DNA of 20,754 nt. Source: Ophiothrix spiculata. Taxonomy: Eukaryota > Echinodermata > Ophiuroidea > Amphilepidida > Ophiotrichidae. Made by a program: the position numbers and the translations under genes. The notes under the pieces are model-generated. The model did not search any database. It saw nothing but the letters and a program-made list of their open reading frames with translations, and was not told the origin of the DNA. Below, piece by piece: positions 8,035 through 17,269 of this stretch. Numbering within the stretch: position 1 is the stretch's first letter; the number at the start of each line of letters is the position of its first letter. Where the stretch lies: assembly GCA_000969725.1 (NCBI GenBank), contig JXSR01S022809.1. One strand, 5' to 3'.

Positions 8035-8420
8035 TAATAAAATCTAATACAGCCATATAAGTAGAATGATTTGTACGAAAGCCATACTGTTTTTTATATA
8101 AAATGTTATTATTAGTTAAAAAGTCATATGAACGGTTATAAACAATTCGTTCCAGTATTTTTGATAAGCACGGTAACACAGATACTGGTCTATAGTTTCC
8201 AAATGATTCTGGATTGTCTTTTTTAAATATTGGAATAACTTTTGCAATTTTGAATTCGTCTGGTACAACTCCAGTATTTAGCGAAGTATTGAAAATCAAC
8301 ATAAGTGGGTAAGCAATCTCTTTTGCTACTTGTTTAACCAGATCAATTTTTAATTTGTCGTGACCAGGACTTTTACCATTGCCAAATTTTCTCAAGATTT
8401 TTATAATTTCTTCTTCACTC
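7955..8420 (-). pseudogene. LINE reverse transcriptase, finger and first palm motifs
   Basis: The frame shows TSEEEIIKILRKFG, then GKSPGHDKL, VIPIFKKDNPESFGNYRPVS, LSKILERIV and QYGFRTNHST. These are the conserved N-terminal RT blocks of LINE ORF2 proteins, which copy the element RNA at a nicked chromosomal target. The frame is lost near 8000, just before the first catalytic Asp motif, and continues one base out of phase in the next segment. Upstream of about 8425 the similarity ends abruptly. Not functional as it stands. Confidence 0.88.
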
Positions 8421-8429
8421 GTTGTTTTT

Positions 8430-8940
8430 TCTCATTCCATCTATGGTGTCCTGAATGTTGATATGCTCGGAAAAACAAAGGGGAAACGTCCAGAAAGCAA
8501 TCAATGCCTTGCAACTCTTTTAACATCAAATTCAAGCCAACCGCTTGAATGCATATTAAATAACAGCTTTTTCAGGCTAATCACTCAATTTTCTCAGAAT
8601 AGAAAATGTCATTAATGCATTGTAATATCATAAATATGTTGTAAATCGTGGTTTCTAATATTAAATACTCATTTCAGCTTACTTTTTTGTTTTTATTTTC
8701 ATCAAATCATTCATGGAGATTTCCCCAAACATACCTCTTTTTGAAAGAATAATTTCCTGTGAACATTTTGTTAGTGTAAATGGTTCAAAGAAATCGCATC
8801 TACGGAAGATATTTTTGTTATATTTTTGCCCTAAACATGCTAAAATATAGCAGAGGATGTAGCAGAAAAATTAAAAGCAGCAACTGATAATAAGGTTGGA
8901 ACGATTGTTTGTCACGATCGACCCATCCTATAACGATGTA
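8430..8940. other. Unassigned AT-rich DNA between LINE and TIR element
   Basis: No gene is recognised. The last ~40 bases, ending CCATCCTATAACGATGTA, match the left edge of the compact duplicate at about 17290-17313. They mark the host DNA into which the next element inserted. Confidence 0.5.
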
Positions 8941-10445
8941 CAGGGTGTCCCAGAAAAATCCTTACAACAGTGTATTTTTCTTAGGTTTAACAAATAGTCA
9001 GACATTATGCAAAGATTGTATTTTATAGCCCATGAATTGAACTCACAGATACCGTTTGTTTTATTTCAATCGGTAATGTACAACAAAAGTTATGATTTGT
9101 CAAATATTTAAATGTAAAATATTCTGTTCCAATTTCACGAGTTTGTAAGTTCCACTTGAATGAAGCTCTATTTAATATTGTCATTGATCTGCTCAGTCTA
9201 GCCTCAGTTTGAGGCCCATGGCAGGCTTTTGATGGTAAAAGCATATAGGCCTAAATGTTTAACATGTTTTCTTCCTCATCCCTTGTACATGTTGTATACT
9301 ATAGTATTCCATGAAAAAGTTTCCTCTCCCCTTGTATTATAGTATTCCTGAAAGTGTAAATCTACTAGCTGGCTGGGTGAATATATAGATCTCTGTACAT
9401 ACAGGGAAGCAGAATAATATTGGTGGTTGGAAGTGAATAAATAATTTTGATAAAGTTAGTTAGGACCTTGAAGTATTGAAGTAGTTGGACTTGGAATGAC
9501 TTTGACCTAGGAAATGGATAAACTTGACAAGCCTTGATGTATACATCAGTAACATGCTGTTATCTTAAGGGCAATATGCAGTTTTATTTTGAGAATCTTT
9601 GTGGTGTTGATGAAAATGGAAAAAGAAGTATAAAATTAAACATGGAAAATGGAATCTAACCTTCCATATTAAAAACTATACAAACTGAAATTAAAAAAGA
9701 AATTAAATGAAAATTTAAATTAAAATCTAAAATCTAAAATAAAAGAAATTTAAAATTTAAAACAAACATGAAAAAATGGGGAAACTTAAGGAATAAAATT
9801 ACCATCCCAAGCCAAAGATATAGGCCTAAAGATAAACATGATAAAGGGACACCTGAAGGACTTGACCAAGTCTATGCTCAGTCAACCGCAACAATGATTA
9901 CTTATGTATTACGTACATGTTCTCTTTTATCTGTGCTGAAAAAAAATGAACAAGTTTGATGTAGAAATACGACAGATATGATAAATTTTCTAAGGTGACC
10001 CATTTTTATTCCATTTAAAAACACCCCTACTTTATGGACAATAATCATGAAAGTGGACCAGAAAAAATCCACCCAAATATTTGATAAAAACGTAAAAACG
10101 TTGTATACTACCAATTAAAATGAAACAAATAGTATAGTATCTGAAAGTTCAATTCATGGGCTATACAATACGACCTTTAGATACTTTCTGACTATCCGTT
10201 AAACCCATGAAAATTGCATGCAAAGATTGTAAGGGTTTTTTTCTGGGACATCAGACAAAAATCCACCCAAATATTTGATAAAACATAACTTTTGTTGTAT
10301 ACTACCAATTGAAATGTAACAAACAGTATCTAAACGTTCAATTCATGGGCTATAAGATACGACCTTTAGATACTTTCTGACTATCCGTTAAACCCAAAAA
10401 AAATTGCATGCAAAGATTGTAAGGTTTTTTTTCTTGGACATCATG
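8941..10445. mobile_element. 1.5-kb DNA-transposon-like element with TIRs and a doubled right end
   Basis: The left end CAGGGTGTCCCAGAAAAATC starts a ~170-bp terminal repeat (8941-9112). Its inverse occurs twice in tandem at the right: inner unit about 10060-10252 and outer unit about 10253-10445, each ~193 bp and containing CAATTCATGGGCTATA and CTGACTATCCGTTAAACCC. TA flanks both ends (8939-8940 and 10446-10447), compatible with a TA target duplication. The interior (9113-10059) has no recognisable transposase and includes an AT-only stretch (9650-9770), so this is non-autonomous. The compact copy at ~17310 lacks the element, supporting both boundaries. Superfamily unknown; the TA target would fit Tc1/mariner-like elements. 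Confidence 0.87.
10253..10445. repeat. Tandem duplicate of the right terminal repeat (outer copy)
   Basis: Direct repeat of 10060-10252 with few differences: GACAAAAATCCACCC against CAGAAAAAATCCACCC at the starts, and both share GCATGCAAAGATTGTAAGG near the ends. The inner copy also ends in an intact-looking GGGACATCA terminus, so either copy could have served as the element end. Confidence 0.85.
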
Positions 10446-11034
10446 TATATTATTTCAAACTTTATACCTCCCATAGTATTTCTAGACTAAGACGTTAAGT
10501 CAAATTACTTACTTCGTGAGAAAATCACCTATGGAATAAATTGGTTAATTTTATTTCTTATAATCAGAGGAATAGAGCATGATTGCTCTGCCCGGAAGAA
10601 TAAAAAAGAATACTAAATGTGAATTCAATCGTTACATTTGGAAAGCACTACACGTTCAAAATCTTCAATTTACTTGCGGTGTCAATTTAGCACAGATTAC
10701 TGAATCCTGTAGAGTATATAAGGACCATTTTTATTTCAAGGAAGATGTCTTTCGTGATTTAATTATTTTGTTGAATATACGACATATTGAGTTAAATAGT
10801 AGGGCTTAGATCTTGTTTAAAATATATGTAATGATTGCCTGGTACTTTCAGCTAAAGCATTAGGTGGAATTTACCCTATTTTCACAAACTCTGCGTTACG
10901 GATGCGTTTCATTGGTCAGTTGTTACCTTTTGCACATTCAATAATATATTGATCAGTTGCACTCTGCGAATCCCGTAGGTATTACACCATTTTATTATTT
11001 TTTTCCATCACTAATGAACCCTTCAACATATATA
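10446..11034. repeat. Segmental duplicate copy A, first part
   Basis: 10446 to about 10985 aligns in the same orientation with about 17313-17850. Shared words include TACTTCGTGAGAAAATCACC, GATTGCTCTGCC, GCACTACACGT and GTGATTTAAT. A 76-codon plus ORF (10579-10809) is open here, but the duplicate does not keep the frame, so I do not call it a gene. Homology fades near 10985 and resumes at about 13815, beyond the foldback element. Confidence 0.8.
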
Positions 11035-13320
11035 TAGTCCATCAGCTACTTTCTGTACGGGCTCTATTTAAAAAGTTACTTGGGCACCATTGGTGACAAA
11101 ATTTTGCTTATACCATAACGTTTGTATAACTATACTGTACATGAAATGATGTTTCTCAAAAAAAGTTGATCAATGACGATTTTGGGTCATTTTTGTGTAA
11201 AAATTACAAGTTTAAGCACTTTTTGGGAAAAAATCATGTTTTTTAGCTTACAACTAAAATATATCATTAAATTACACAATCATAATGTTAAATTTAGCAG
11301 AATTTTATGACCTTTAAAATAACTACAAATGGTTATCTACATTTAACCAACAACAAATTATTAATAAATTAGATTGCAGGTCGTTCTACCCTTGAAACAC
11401 ATGTTGAGCTTATTTGCTTGAAAAATTGTAGCAAAATTATTTGTAAAACAATATGAAACTTAAGTGAGCTGCAAAACAATATTTCCTCTTTGTAATCCTT
11501 ACTTTTAATGTACTACATACATCTTCTTTGATTTAATGAAAAATTGAAGTATTTATTACAATTTTGGGGCTATTTTGATCAAAAATCATGATTTTAGCAT
11601 AATATTTGAATTTTGTCAATTTTCAGCTTGGATATTTAATCAAATAGTTGCTTGTCGAAAATCCATTACACATTGATAAAATGCATACATAATAATACTA
11701 AGAAATAACAAAACTTGGTAGAATTACAATTAGCCTTAATTTCAGTCCAGAATCAAGAAATAATATTTACTAACTTCCTGGAAAGACGAACACTAAAAGT
11801 TGAGTTTTTCTCTTCCCAGCTAATATCTTAGACAATCCTATTCCAAAGACGTGATTGAAATTGCAACTACTTTTGAATACTTTTTTTTTCAACGATAACC
11901 ATTTTCTTGAGGTTGTACATACATGACATATGGATACTTTGACTTGCATATTCATATATATATACAGACAGTACTAATCTGCTTCCATTTCATGATCACT
12001 GGTACTAGCTTTCTTCGTCTCCCGTCACCTCCTCCTCCATCTGAACTATACCACGCGCCAGTGATGTCCTCATCCTTGTTTTCCCACTCATCATTACATT
12101 TGCACACGTTTGTACACCTGAAGCCATTCTTCAAACGTGAGCATCCACCTGAACAACCACACGAAGCTAACTCAAGAACTGTGCTTCCTTATTTCCTCCA
12201 TTGGATAGAAATTTCATCCCCTGATTGGAGGTTTTACGATCTCCATTTGTCACAACCATGACAAGACAAAGTCGACCAGGGAAGCTTTTCCATTACAAGG
12301 ATATTGTCAAGAACATTTTCTGCCAACTTGTAAAATTTACCATAAAAGGTGGAGGAAGAAAGGGCAAAGAAGACGTAAAGAACAGTGGGGTAAAATTTCC
12401 AACTACAAATCATATTTGTGTTCAATATCAGATTTTGGTCCATGTACTTTTTGTTTTTTTTATGGCAACAATTGCTTAAAACTCACTTGAAGTGTTGATT
12501 TTTTCTGATATATATAGATTTGTTTTCAGTCACAATCTTAGAGTCGTTGTATATCCAAATCGTAGCGTGTAACAATTTTTAAAGGTCGGATTTCATGCGA
12601 AAATGTAAAAAATGCCATTTTTTGGACAAATTATCCAAATATTTGGTTGCGTAACTAAATTATTGGCCAAAAATCCACTATTTTGTTAAGAATTAAACAA
12701 ATGAGTAAAAAGTGAAAGGAAACATGCGTTTTTACCTCGAAAAAGACAAATATTTGATTTTTTTATTTTTTATTTATTTATTTTCAAAAATCAGACCAAG
12801 CTTATGTTTTTGGCAAAAAAATGCTCCCAAACAGTGTTTCACTCCATTTTTTCTTGAGTAACAAGAAGAGTAATATATAAGGATATTTTTGAGTCAAAAA
12901 TGTTTCGAAAATTACACTCTCACAACTAAAAAATAAGATGACAAAGTTTTGTAAGGCATTAAAAACATGAAATTTCGACCAAAATAGCCCCCTATTTATA
13001 GGAAAATCTATTGTAACACTTAACAAATGAATCAATATTACAGTCTTTATAACATTGTATATAGGTAAACTCAAAATTCTCACTTGATGTTTTGACAATC
13101 GAAAGCTAGAATTTTAGAAAACAATGTTTTTACCCAAAATGGGCCAAGAGTCATGTTTTTTGGACAATATTGCCCAAAACTCGCTATTGATCAACTTTTT
13201 ATTTTTGAGAAATATCATTCCATATGCGGAGTTCATAGGAGAAGTCGGTAATATAAGTGAATTTTTGTCACCAATGGTGCCCAAGTAACATTTGATTTTT
13301 CAGAACCAGCTGATGGACTA
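11035..13320. mobile_element. 2.3-kb foldback DNA element with long diverged inverted repeats
   Basis: The left arm begins TAGTCCATCAGCT (11035) and the right arm ends AGCTGATGGACTA (13320). Inside these, TTACTTGGGCACCATTGGTG (~11080) matches CACCAATGGTGCCCAAGTAA (~13270), and AAGTTGATCAATGA matches TATTGATCAACTT. Clear arms are ~170-180 bp. Weaker inverted similarity (GGGGCTATTTTGATC at ~11565 against the inverse near 12985) suggests originally much longer arms. TA or ATA borders both ends. The centre carries a broken cysteine-rich coding relic. The compact copy B lacks the element. Confidence 0.82.
11952..12443 (-). pseudogene. Broken ORF with Cys-rich CXC-like C-terminal motif, inside the foldback
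   Basis: One minus-strand frame stays readable over ~160 codons with two in-frame TAA stops (at 12236-12234 and about 12191-12189). Its centre reads VLELASCGCSGGC then GFRCTNVCKCNDE, giving the pattern C-x-C-x3-C-x7-C-x3-C-x-C, followed by an acidic stretch, a GGGG run and RRRK. This resembles the cysteine-rich (tesmin/CXC-like) tail of a repetitive invertebrate protein family, but lacks the usual middle RCxCRK segment. I infer a relic of a transposon-borne or captured gene. The upstream 70 residues show no domain I recognise. The plus-strand ORF over the same DNA is a shadow. Confidence 0.45.
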
Positions 13321-13815
13321 ATACTTTCAACTTATAAAGAGAAAGAAATGAAAAAAAAACCCACATTTTTCCTTACTCAGAATATCAAATAAAATATAAT
13401 AATGCATTGTTTTCCATTGTAAACTGTGAATTTTCTCATATTTCAATTTTACACTAGTTTGTTGATTTCAAAAAATGTGGAGCAAAAAGTATAAATCCCA
13501 TTGGCTTCAAATTTGGGACAAATATGCTTGAAAGTAAACTCTATGATTTCTATCTAATTCCAAGAATGTGTGATGCTTAGATTTGGTTGCTGGATTTCAT
13601 ATGCAAATTTTCTTAGATTTTTTTGAAGAGGTTAAATTTGACACTTCAATGAGCTTCATAGGATAAGTATGCAAATTAGCTCATTAAATATGCATACATT
13701 TTTGCGCATGTAATTTTTTAAATATACTTCTTACATGGGCAAATTATGAAGTTTGTGAAATGTTTCTGAAAAAGTTAGCCAAATCCCAGATGTAATACAA
13801 ATTAGTGCGTTTGCA
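13321..13815. other. Unassigned sequence absent from copy B
   Basis: Lies between the foldback right end and the point where copy A/B homology resumes (about 13815). No ORF, tRNA or repeat arm is recognised. It could be part of a larger insertion, or host sequence deleted from copy B. Confidence 0.4.
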
Positions 13816-15100
13816 ATTCCATGAACACGAACGCGTAGCATGGCGCTGGTAAGGAAAGTTTGAATTTTATAGGATAGGTGAGACATTAATATGATAAAAG
13901 ATGACTAATTAGTATGTTGCTTCAATAGTTGTCTATGTAACAACAACGAACAAGAAGTGTGAATCACGTTACCTTAAACTTATATTTCTTTACAATTAAC
14001 TCATTTTCCGACAGTCATTTTGAAACCGAATGGCCAGTTTTCAAATTTTTGACGGTTTCTGAGTGTTTATTGAAAATATGTCCTGAACATGCATTTTTTA
14101 GCCCTCTCCTTTAAGTGACGTCATGTAAAAAATACGAAAATCACCAAAAATCGAAAAAAAAATCATGGGTTTTTTGCTATTTTTCTAGCAAAACATGCAT
14201 TTTAGCATAATGTGTGTCAAAGTAGAGCCCTTGCTTACACATTTTCTTACTTACAATAAACCAAAAAAATAAGATAAAACAATGATTTTGTTTCATTTGA
14301 ATTTGCGTAAAGTTTAGATATGAAGCGAAATGGTTTTCTGGTGTCACTGTTAATAACAATCTATTAAAGTATCCGTATTATTACCATCTAAAATGGTGAT
14401 TTCCTTTTTACTTTCTCTGTAAGAGAGATAAAGTGGTGTCACTACCCATGTAAATCGTTATAATTTGATTTCTTTATAAGCACACTAACATTATATAAAC
14501 CGGTGTCATTAACCGTTTCAAAACAAATACGGCAATTTAGAAAGCGATCAAATATACCTGTATAAATATGTGACCGTCCATCCCAAACCAGCCGTAAATG
14601 TCACCTCTTGTCATTTTCACTTTTTAATTATTTGCAAAGACCACGCTTTAAGGATTAAAATCACACTTCACACGATTCCCAGAAGTCAAGTTATGGTCCA
14701 TCGAAGGTTGCCAGGGAGTAAAACGTATGACTGAGATAAACGCGTTCAAAGATCAGCAAGCCGTATATTTTCTGTTGATTGTCTTAAAAATATGCAGAAT
14801 TATTTCACATTTCCTTGAATCATTTTCTTGAAATGAAACTTTGCTGGTATATTGCAGTTAGCACAAGGATTGGGAACCTGCACAAAAACCAATTTCGGCA
14901 AATTACGACCTTGACATGTATTTTCACCTGTAGCGCAAAACGATGAAGTTTCTGGCATGTATTGCTCATACAGGCTGGACAGCCACTTATGATATGAATA
15001 CATGAGTCATTAAAGTCAAAAGTGAATGAGAAAGTAGTAATCAATGCTGAATTGACACACGAGATAATTTTCTTGAAAAGGTTTATTCAAGGAAAGAGCA
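13815..15100. repeat. Segmental duplicate copy A, second part
   Basis: Matches about 17850-18760 in the same orientation: CATGAACACGAACG/CATGAACGTGGACA, ACAACGAACAAGAAG/ACAACGAACAAAAGG, AAATGGTTTTCTGGTGTCAC in both, and GATACGGCAATTTA.AAAGCG. About 430 bases (14563-14990) have no counterpart in copy B. Homology ends around TTTCTTGAAA(A/G)GGTT at ~15082. Confidence 0.8.
14563..14990. other. Insertion-like block in copy A with a short Cys-containing minus frame
   Basis: Copy B passes directly from GATCAAATACAACATG to ACACATGAGACATT, while copy A has ~430 extra bases here. On the minus strand a 67-codon frame (15003-14800) contains SSFCATGENTCQG and PNPCANCN, but I recognise no family. It extends slightly past the block into shared sequence, which argues against it being a discrete exon. 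No terminal repeats were found. Confidence 0.35.
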
Positions 15101-15310
15101 TTATCGTAAGTAATTTTTTATGTCACTTTTTAAAACAACTGTAATTAAGCAAAAATGAGATAGAAATTGGGCAAAAAATGATACATTAAGTAGCACAGTT
15201 AATTAGACACCTGAGATAACTTTCTTAAAAAGACTATCCAGGGAAAGAGGATACTCCTACGTAACTTATTATAATACTGATAAACAACTGCAGTTAAGCA
15301 AAATAAATAG
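15053..15310. repeat. Two-unit tandem duplication, ~151-bp period
   Basis: Unit 1 (from GACACACGAGATAATTTTCT) and unit 2 (from GACACCTGAGATAACTTTCT, ~15205) share GGAAAGAG, ACAACTG(T/C)A and TTAAGCAAAA. The first half of unit 1 is also the end of the A/B segmental duplication, so the tandem arose at or after that breakpoint. Confidence 0.7.
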
Positions 15311-15417
15311 TACAAAAGTTATTCCTGCTAAAAATATAAATGTGTAGAGTCTTGCAAGTTTTAACAAGATAATATGTACTGGAGTAGAGTTAGCCAATTT
15401 GTTGCATGTCATATTTG

Positions 15418-15898
15418 GTCAGCCAATTGAATATGCTAGAATAAGAACATCCTAACTCCATGTGCTGCCTTTTGTTAAGTTATGTAAAATATAAATGCAT
15501 GTAAATCTCAAAAATGCTTTCAAATCACTAGAAAACATGTTCATGTCTTTATCCCAATTATAGTCTCACATTTAACCTTGTAGTTGACTTTGTTAGACAT
15601 TGTTAGATAATTTTCCTAGCATATAGTTGCAGAGAAGAGCTCATGGAGTTGGGATGTTCTTATTATGACTGTTTAATATAGCAATTTTGCACTATAACAA
15701 TTATCTAACAATGTCTAAAAAAGTAAACTACAAGGTCAAATATGACACTATGATTACGATATTGACATAGAAATGCTATTTTAGTGATGTGAAAGCATTT
15801 TCAGAAATTTGTATGCATTTATGTTTTATAAATATGATTAACAGAAGGCAGCACATGGAGTTGTGATGTTCCTATTCTAGCGTATTCAATTGTCTGAC
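15418..15898. mobile_element. Foldback MITE with three related arms
   Basis: The outer arms match across ~200 bp: GTCAGCCAATTGAATATGCT (15418) against the inverse of the right end at 15898, AACTCCATGTGCTGCCTT against AAGGCAGCACATGGAGTT, and TAGACATTGTTAGATAATT near 15593 against AATTATCTAACAATGTCTA near 15700. A further inverted copy of the TCATGGAGTTGGGATGTTCT terminal motif sits in the middle (15641-15660), so the element contains three terminal motifs. No coding capacity. Confidence 0.85.
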
Positions 15899-15908
15899 AG
15901 TGACGCGC

Positions 15909-15987
15909 TCAGCCAATTGGCTGACTGATAAGATTTAATTTTGGTGAGCCAACTGGCTGACTGTGACACGGTTAGCCAATTGGCTGA
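15909..15987. repeat. Three spaced TCAGCCAATTGGCTGA palindromes
   Basis: A perfect 16-bp palindrome TCAGCCAATTGGCTGA (15909-15924) is followed by near-copies at 15945-15960 (TGAGCCAACTGGCTGA) and 15972-15987 (TTAGCCAATTGGCTGA). Each holds a CCAAT word on both strands. Related half-sites lie at 15390 and 15418. They directly abut the right end of the foldback MITE and may be tandem terminal repeats of it. A binding-site cluster is the alternative. Confidence 0.7.
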
Positions 15988-16020
15988 CCATATGATAATT
16001 TTGATCGATAATTCCAGTTT

Positions 16021-16870
16021 TTGACAGTATAAAATGTTTATTTGGCCATTAAATTGATATTATTACCTGCATAGAATTTAAAAATGGTTGTAAACTTGTA
16101 TATTTTCTTACATAAAAAACGAAAATTTTCAAAATAATTAATTTTAAAAACATATGATTAAGTGTTGAAGACGACCCCAAAAAAACAAGAATATGACAAG
16201 GAAAAAATAATTTGCGTTTGTAATACCCTCTGAAAGTTTTTGCATAAGGTTGCAGAATTCGAAAGACTTGCCACATGCGTTTGTACAGGTGACGTCATAT
16301 GAAGTTCAGAAATTTGTTGAAATGACATGATACTTAAAAGATAATGCTAAAGATGTTCAATACAAATAAAACAGATTTCTTTTTTTGGCAAAACGTATTA
16401 TTTTAAATGGTTATTGCATTAAATTTTTTCACAATTTTGGTCATACGCTCATAAATGGGATAGAAGTAATGTTTTTTAATGATTGTTTGAACATGCAATT
16501 TCGTCACATTCCAAATTCTTGATACTCAAATTTCATATCATCTATATGGATGTATGATAGGATCTACAAACAGTTAATCATGTACACTGCCTGAAAATAA
16601 TAGTGTAAATGAATTATTTCAGACATTTATCTGGGTTAGTGGAATCTATTCAGTGTCCTTTGCTCAGACTGCATTTTGCCTTTGGTGTTCTATTTTCTTC
16701 GCTCTTTTGGTTGTTTGGTTGCTAATCATGTCATAAACAGCGCAGTTGTTGCCAAAATAACCAATTCACCTAGACCACTTCAATAAAGCTGGAATGCAAT
16801 GAGGTAGAGAATTCCTGATGTGGACACATGATAAAAAAAAAAAAAGTTGGCAGTTAAATAAGTTTGGACA
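16021..16870. other. AT-rich non-coding stretch
   Basis: I see no gene, repeat arm or RNA here. A 13-base A run occurs at about 16832. The 75-codon minus frame at 16049-16276 has no recognisable features. Confidence 0.4.
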
Positions 16871-17118
16871 AGGTATTTGGACAGCTATACCATGGATACA
16901 ACAGGGCGTCTAAGACGTCTGAAGATGTTTGGGAAATGGATACCAAGAAGTTTCTTGGTTTTTGAAGGATTACCCTCCCCCTCCTCCCCACACACCTTAG
17001 GTGGTATACCCCTTCCCCATTTTGTTCATCAAAATGACCGTAAAGGATGTAAAAAGATTACCCAGATGTCCAGTGTCGGTTGCTTTTGCGTTTTTATGCA
17101 GTGGGGGAAAATCCTCGA

Positions 17119-17131
17119 GGGGGGGGGGGGG
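17119..17131 (+). repeat. 13-G homopolymer
   Basis: An uninterrupted run of 13 G follows ATCCTCGA and precedes GCTAGGG, and a CTCCCCACAC-type C-rich segment lies ~140 bases upstream. Such a run can form G-quadruplex structure and is prone to length error in sequencing. Confidence 0.9.
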
Positions 17132-17269
17132 CTAGGGTTGCAACTACCACCCCATCCAAGTTGTGTTTAGACGAGTTATAATAATATTATGGTATATTAC
17201 TGTTCTTATTGTTACAAATTGAATATGAAAGAAACTTGTAGCTGAACTCTTATGGAATATATAAAGCAT

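Larger units (their letters stand above)
6540..8425 (-). mobile_element. 5'-truncated non-LTR retrotransposon (LINE, CR1/Jockey-like)
   Basis: On the minus strand the element runs from the reverse-transcriptase finger region (about 8420) through the C-terminal region to a stop near 6839, a ~250-base 3' UTR and an A-rich tail (about 6585 down to 6540). The endonuclease and N-terminal region are absent, the usual result of incomplete reverse transcription. Two frameshifts and no other obvious lesion across >500 codons suggest a fairly recent insertion. No convincing target-site duplication was found. Assignment to the CR1/Jockey group is from motif style only. Confidence 0.88.

Noticed and set aside
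8379-8615. 78-codon plus-strand ORF
   Set aside because: Half of it is antisense to the LINE reverse transcriptase and the rest has no recognisable feature.
10579-10809. 76-codon plus-strand ORF in copy A
   Set aside because: The paralogous copy B has indels that destroy the frame, so there is no sign of coding constraint.
11923-12261. 112-codon plus-strand ORF with a Pro-rich segment
   Set aside because: It is antisense to the Cys-rich relic, which has the more protein-like pattern.
16877-17170. 97-codon plus-strand ORF
   Set aside because: It crosses C-rich and G-homopolymer sequence, has Pro/Gly low complexity and shows no domain.
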